This document shows, piece after piece, positions 62,401-64,000 of a stretch of DNA of 64,000 bases. The notes beneath the pieces are model-generated. The model ran no database searches and had not been told where the DNA came from. It saw only the letters and a list, made by a program, of their open reading frames with translations. Position numbers and translations under genes: made by a program. How positions within the stretch are numbered: the stretch's first letter is position 1; each line of letters begins with the position of its first letter. This DNA comes from Hippophae tibetana (taxonomy: Eukaryota > Streptophyta > Magnoliopsida > Rosales > Elaeagnaceae): NCBI GenBank assembly GCA_037013495.1, contig CM072812.1, positions 61,598,938 to 61,662,937 of the forward strand. Reading direction: 5' to 3'.

Positions 62401-64000
62401 CAAGTAACTCAATTAAATATTAACAATTGAATTGGAAAGAACGTGGTTAAGATGATTAATATGGAATCCTTTAGAAAAAGAACCGAAAACAACGCAATAT
62501 GGTGGAACCGAAATTTCTGACATCAGTAAGTTGTGTAAACAATGGAGTTTGGGTTCCCAAATGTTGAGAATAGAACTAATGCTTTGTTGCATTTTTAGAA
62601 ATCATAACGACCTTCCATATGATTTATTATAATAGCGGTGTTAATGCATGATTTAAAAATTTTAACAGTTTAACGTTGCAAACCCAATGAATAACTTCTT
62701 TGTTTTTTAAACTGTGACATGCTGCAACAATCTTATTTTTTTGAAAAACAAAGATAGATTAACACACATAAAAAAAGGAACAAAAAAAAGATACGAAGAA
62801 TTTAAAGAAAACTATAAAAGGAAATCCAAAGATTAATACAACGACAACAAAATTGATAGAAAACGCACGTGATGAAGGATTAAATTTCTTTCTTTTTATT
62901 GTGAGTTTTCATTCAAGAATGAAAAAAACAATTAAATAATTATTGGTTTAAATCTAAAATTCAAAAACGGATAGATGAAGACATATAACCTTTTTTCTCG
63001 ACCAAGGCTCTCATTCTAAATTATCTGTAACCTTTAGGTGAAAAACCTAGTAATTGAACGAAATATTAACGATTGAATTGCAAAGAACGTGGTTAGAAGG
63101 ATTAATAAGGAATCCTATAGAAAAAGAACCGAAAACAACGCAATAGGGTGATACCAAAATTTATGACATCAGTAAGTTATGTAAACAATGTAGTTTGGTT
63201 CCCAAATGTTGAGAAAAGAACTAATGCTTTGTTGCGTTTTAAGAAATGGAAACGACCTTCCATATGATTTATTATAATAGCCGTGTCTATGCACGATTTA
63301 ACAATTTTAACAGTTTAACGTTGCAACCCCAATTAATAACTTCTTTGTTTTTTAAACTGTGACATGCTGCAACAATCTTATTTTTTGAAAAACAAAGATA
63401 TATTAACACACATAAAAAAAGGAACCAAAAAAAGATACAAAGAATTTAAATAAAAGTATAAAAGGAAATCCAAAGATTAATACAACGACAACAAAATTGA
63501 TAGAAAACGCAAGGGATGAAGGATTAAATTTCTTTCTTTTTATTCTGAGTTTTCACTCAAGAATGAAAAAAACAATTAAATAATTATTGTTTTAAATCTA
63601 AAATTCCAAAACGGATAGATGAAGACATATAACTTATTTTCTTCACCAAGGCTCTCATTCTAAATTATGTGTAACCTTTAGGTGAACAAACAAGTAACTC
63701 AATTAAATATTAAAAATTGAATTGGAAAGAACGTGGTTAAGATGATTAATATGGAATCCTTTAGAAAAAGAACCGAAAACAACGCAATATGGTGGAACCG
63801 AAATTTCTGACATCAGTAAGTTGTGTAAACAATGGAGTTTGGGTTCCCAAATGTTGAGAATAGAACTAATGCTTTGTTGCATTTTTAGAAATAATAACGA
63901 CCTTCCATATGATTTATTATAATAGCGGTGTCAATGCATGATTTAAAAATTTTAACAGTTTAACGTTGCAAACCCAATGAATAACTTCTTTGTTTTTTAA
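59488..64000. repeat. Distal satellite block to window edge
   Basis: Seven further monomers. GGGACATGC recurs at 61423, a trimer (1935 bp) after 59488. TTATTGGTTTAAATC near 62940 lies about 5160 bp (eight monomers) after its copy near 57780. The array continues past the window. Confidence 0.8.

Larger units (their letters stand above)
18843..64000. repeat. Satellite array, right arm (about 70 monomers of ~645 bp)
   Basis: About 45.2 kb of the same satellite as at 1-5360, in the same orientation, uninterrupted to the window edge. The alpha and beta markers alternate almost strictly from 19.4 to 34.2 kb (alpha-beta dimer, 1291 bp). From 34.2 kb on, beta-beta pairs appear regularly, giving pentamer units. 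No other mobile element, gene or RNA gene was seen in this stretch. Homogeneity rises with distance from the retrotransposon: many copies beyond 34 kb differ from their counterparts by only a few bases. Confidence 0.97.

Noticed and set aside
34323-64000. Suspicion that near-identical blocks are an assembly artefact.
   Set aside because: Copies carry distinct private variants and one clear recombinant junction, which argues for real duplication, although only raw long reads can settle the copy number.

Overview
This is repetitive plant nuclear DNA. No host protein gene, rRNA or tRNA gene was found. About 50.5 kb is a tandem satellite with a monomer of about 645 bp. The other 13.5 kb is one LTR retrotransposon of the Athila lineage (Ty3/gypsy, Metaviridae) inserted into a satellite monomer. 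The primer site complementary to plant tRNA-Asp, the Athila-type gag and pol, and the long AT-rich satellite all point to an angiosperm. A heterochromatic, possibly centromeric or pericentromeric, location is likely. The species cannot be named from the sequence.

Layout. 1-5360: left arm of the satellite, about 8.3 monomers. 5361-18842: the retrotransposon, flanked by a 5-bp target duplication TGCAA (5356-5360 and 18843-18847). Its parts in order are 5' LTR 5361-7354, tRNA-Asp primer site 7361-7378, structured leader, gag A 8062-9399, spacer, gag B 9755 to about 11215, pol to 14926, non-coding 3' region, polypurine tract, and 3' LTR 16836-18842. 18843-64000: right arm of the satellite, about 70 monomers, all in the same orientation and phase as the left arm.

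The satellite has two diverged monomer types, alpha (marker GCGGTGTCAATGCATG) and beta (marker GCCGTGTCGATGCACG). They mostly alternate, giving a 1291-bp dimer. Larger units sit on top of this: a 2581-bp tetramer, a 3227-bp pentamer (order beta-beta-alpha-beta-alpha) repeated at least three times in tandem and copied elsewhere, and trimer- and hexamer-spaced copies. Shared private variants let the copying order be partly read.

The retrotransposon is a fossil with most of its structure still visible. Its LTRs differ at only about ten aligned positions plus a rearranged GC-rich block, so it is young, plausibly well under a million years. Its coding part looks broken at about two points, and no env-like gene was recognised. 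Its most unusual trait is two gag regions, each associated downstream with the same pair of small hairpins. The leader also holds two tandem hairpins built to the same plan.
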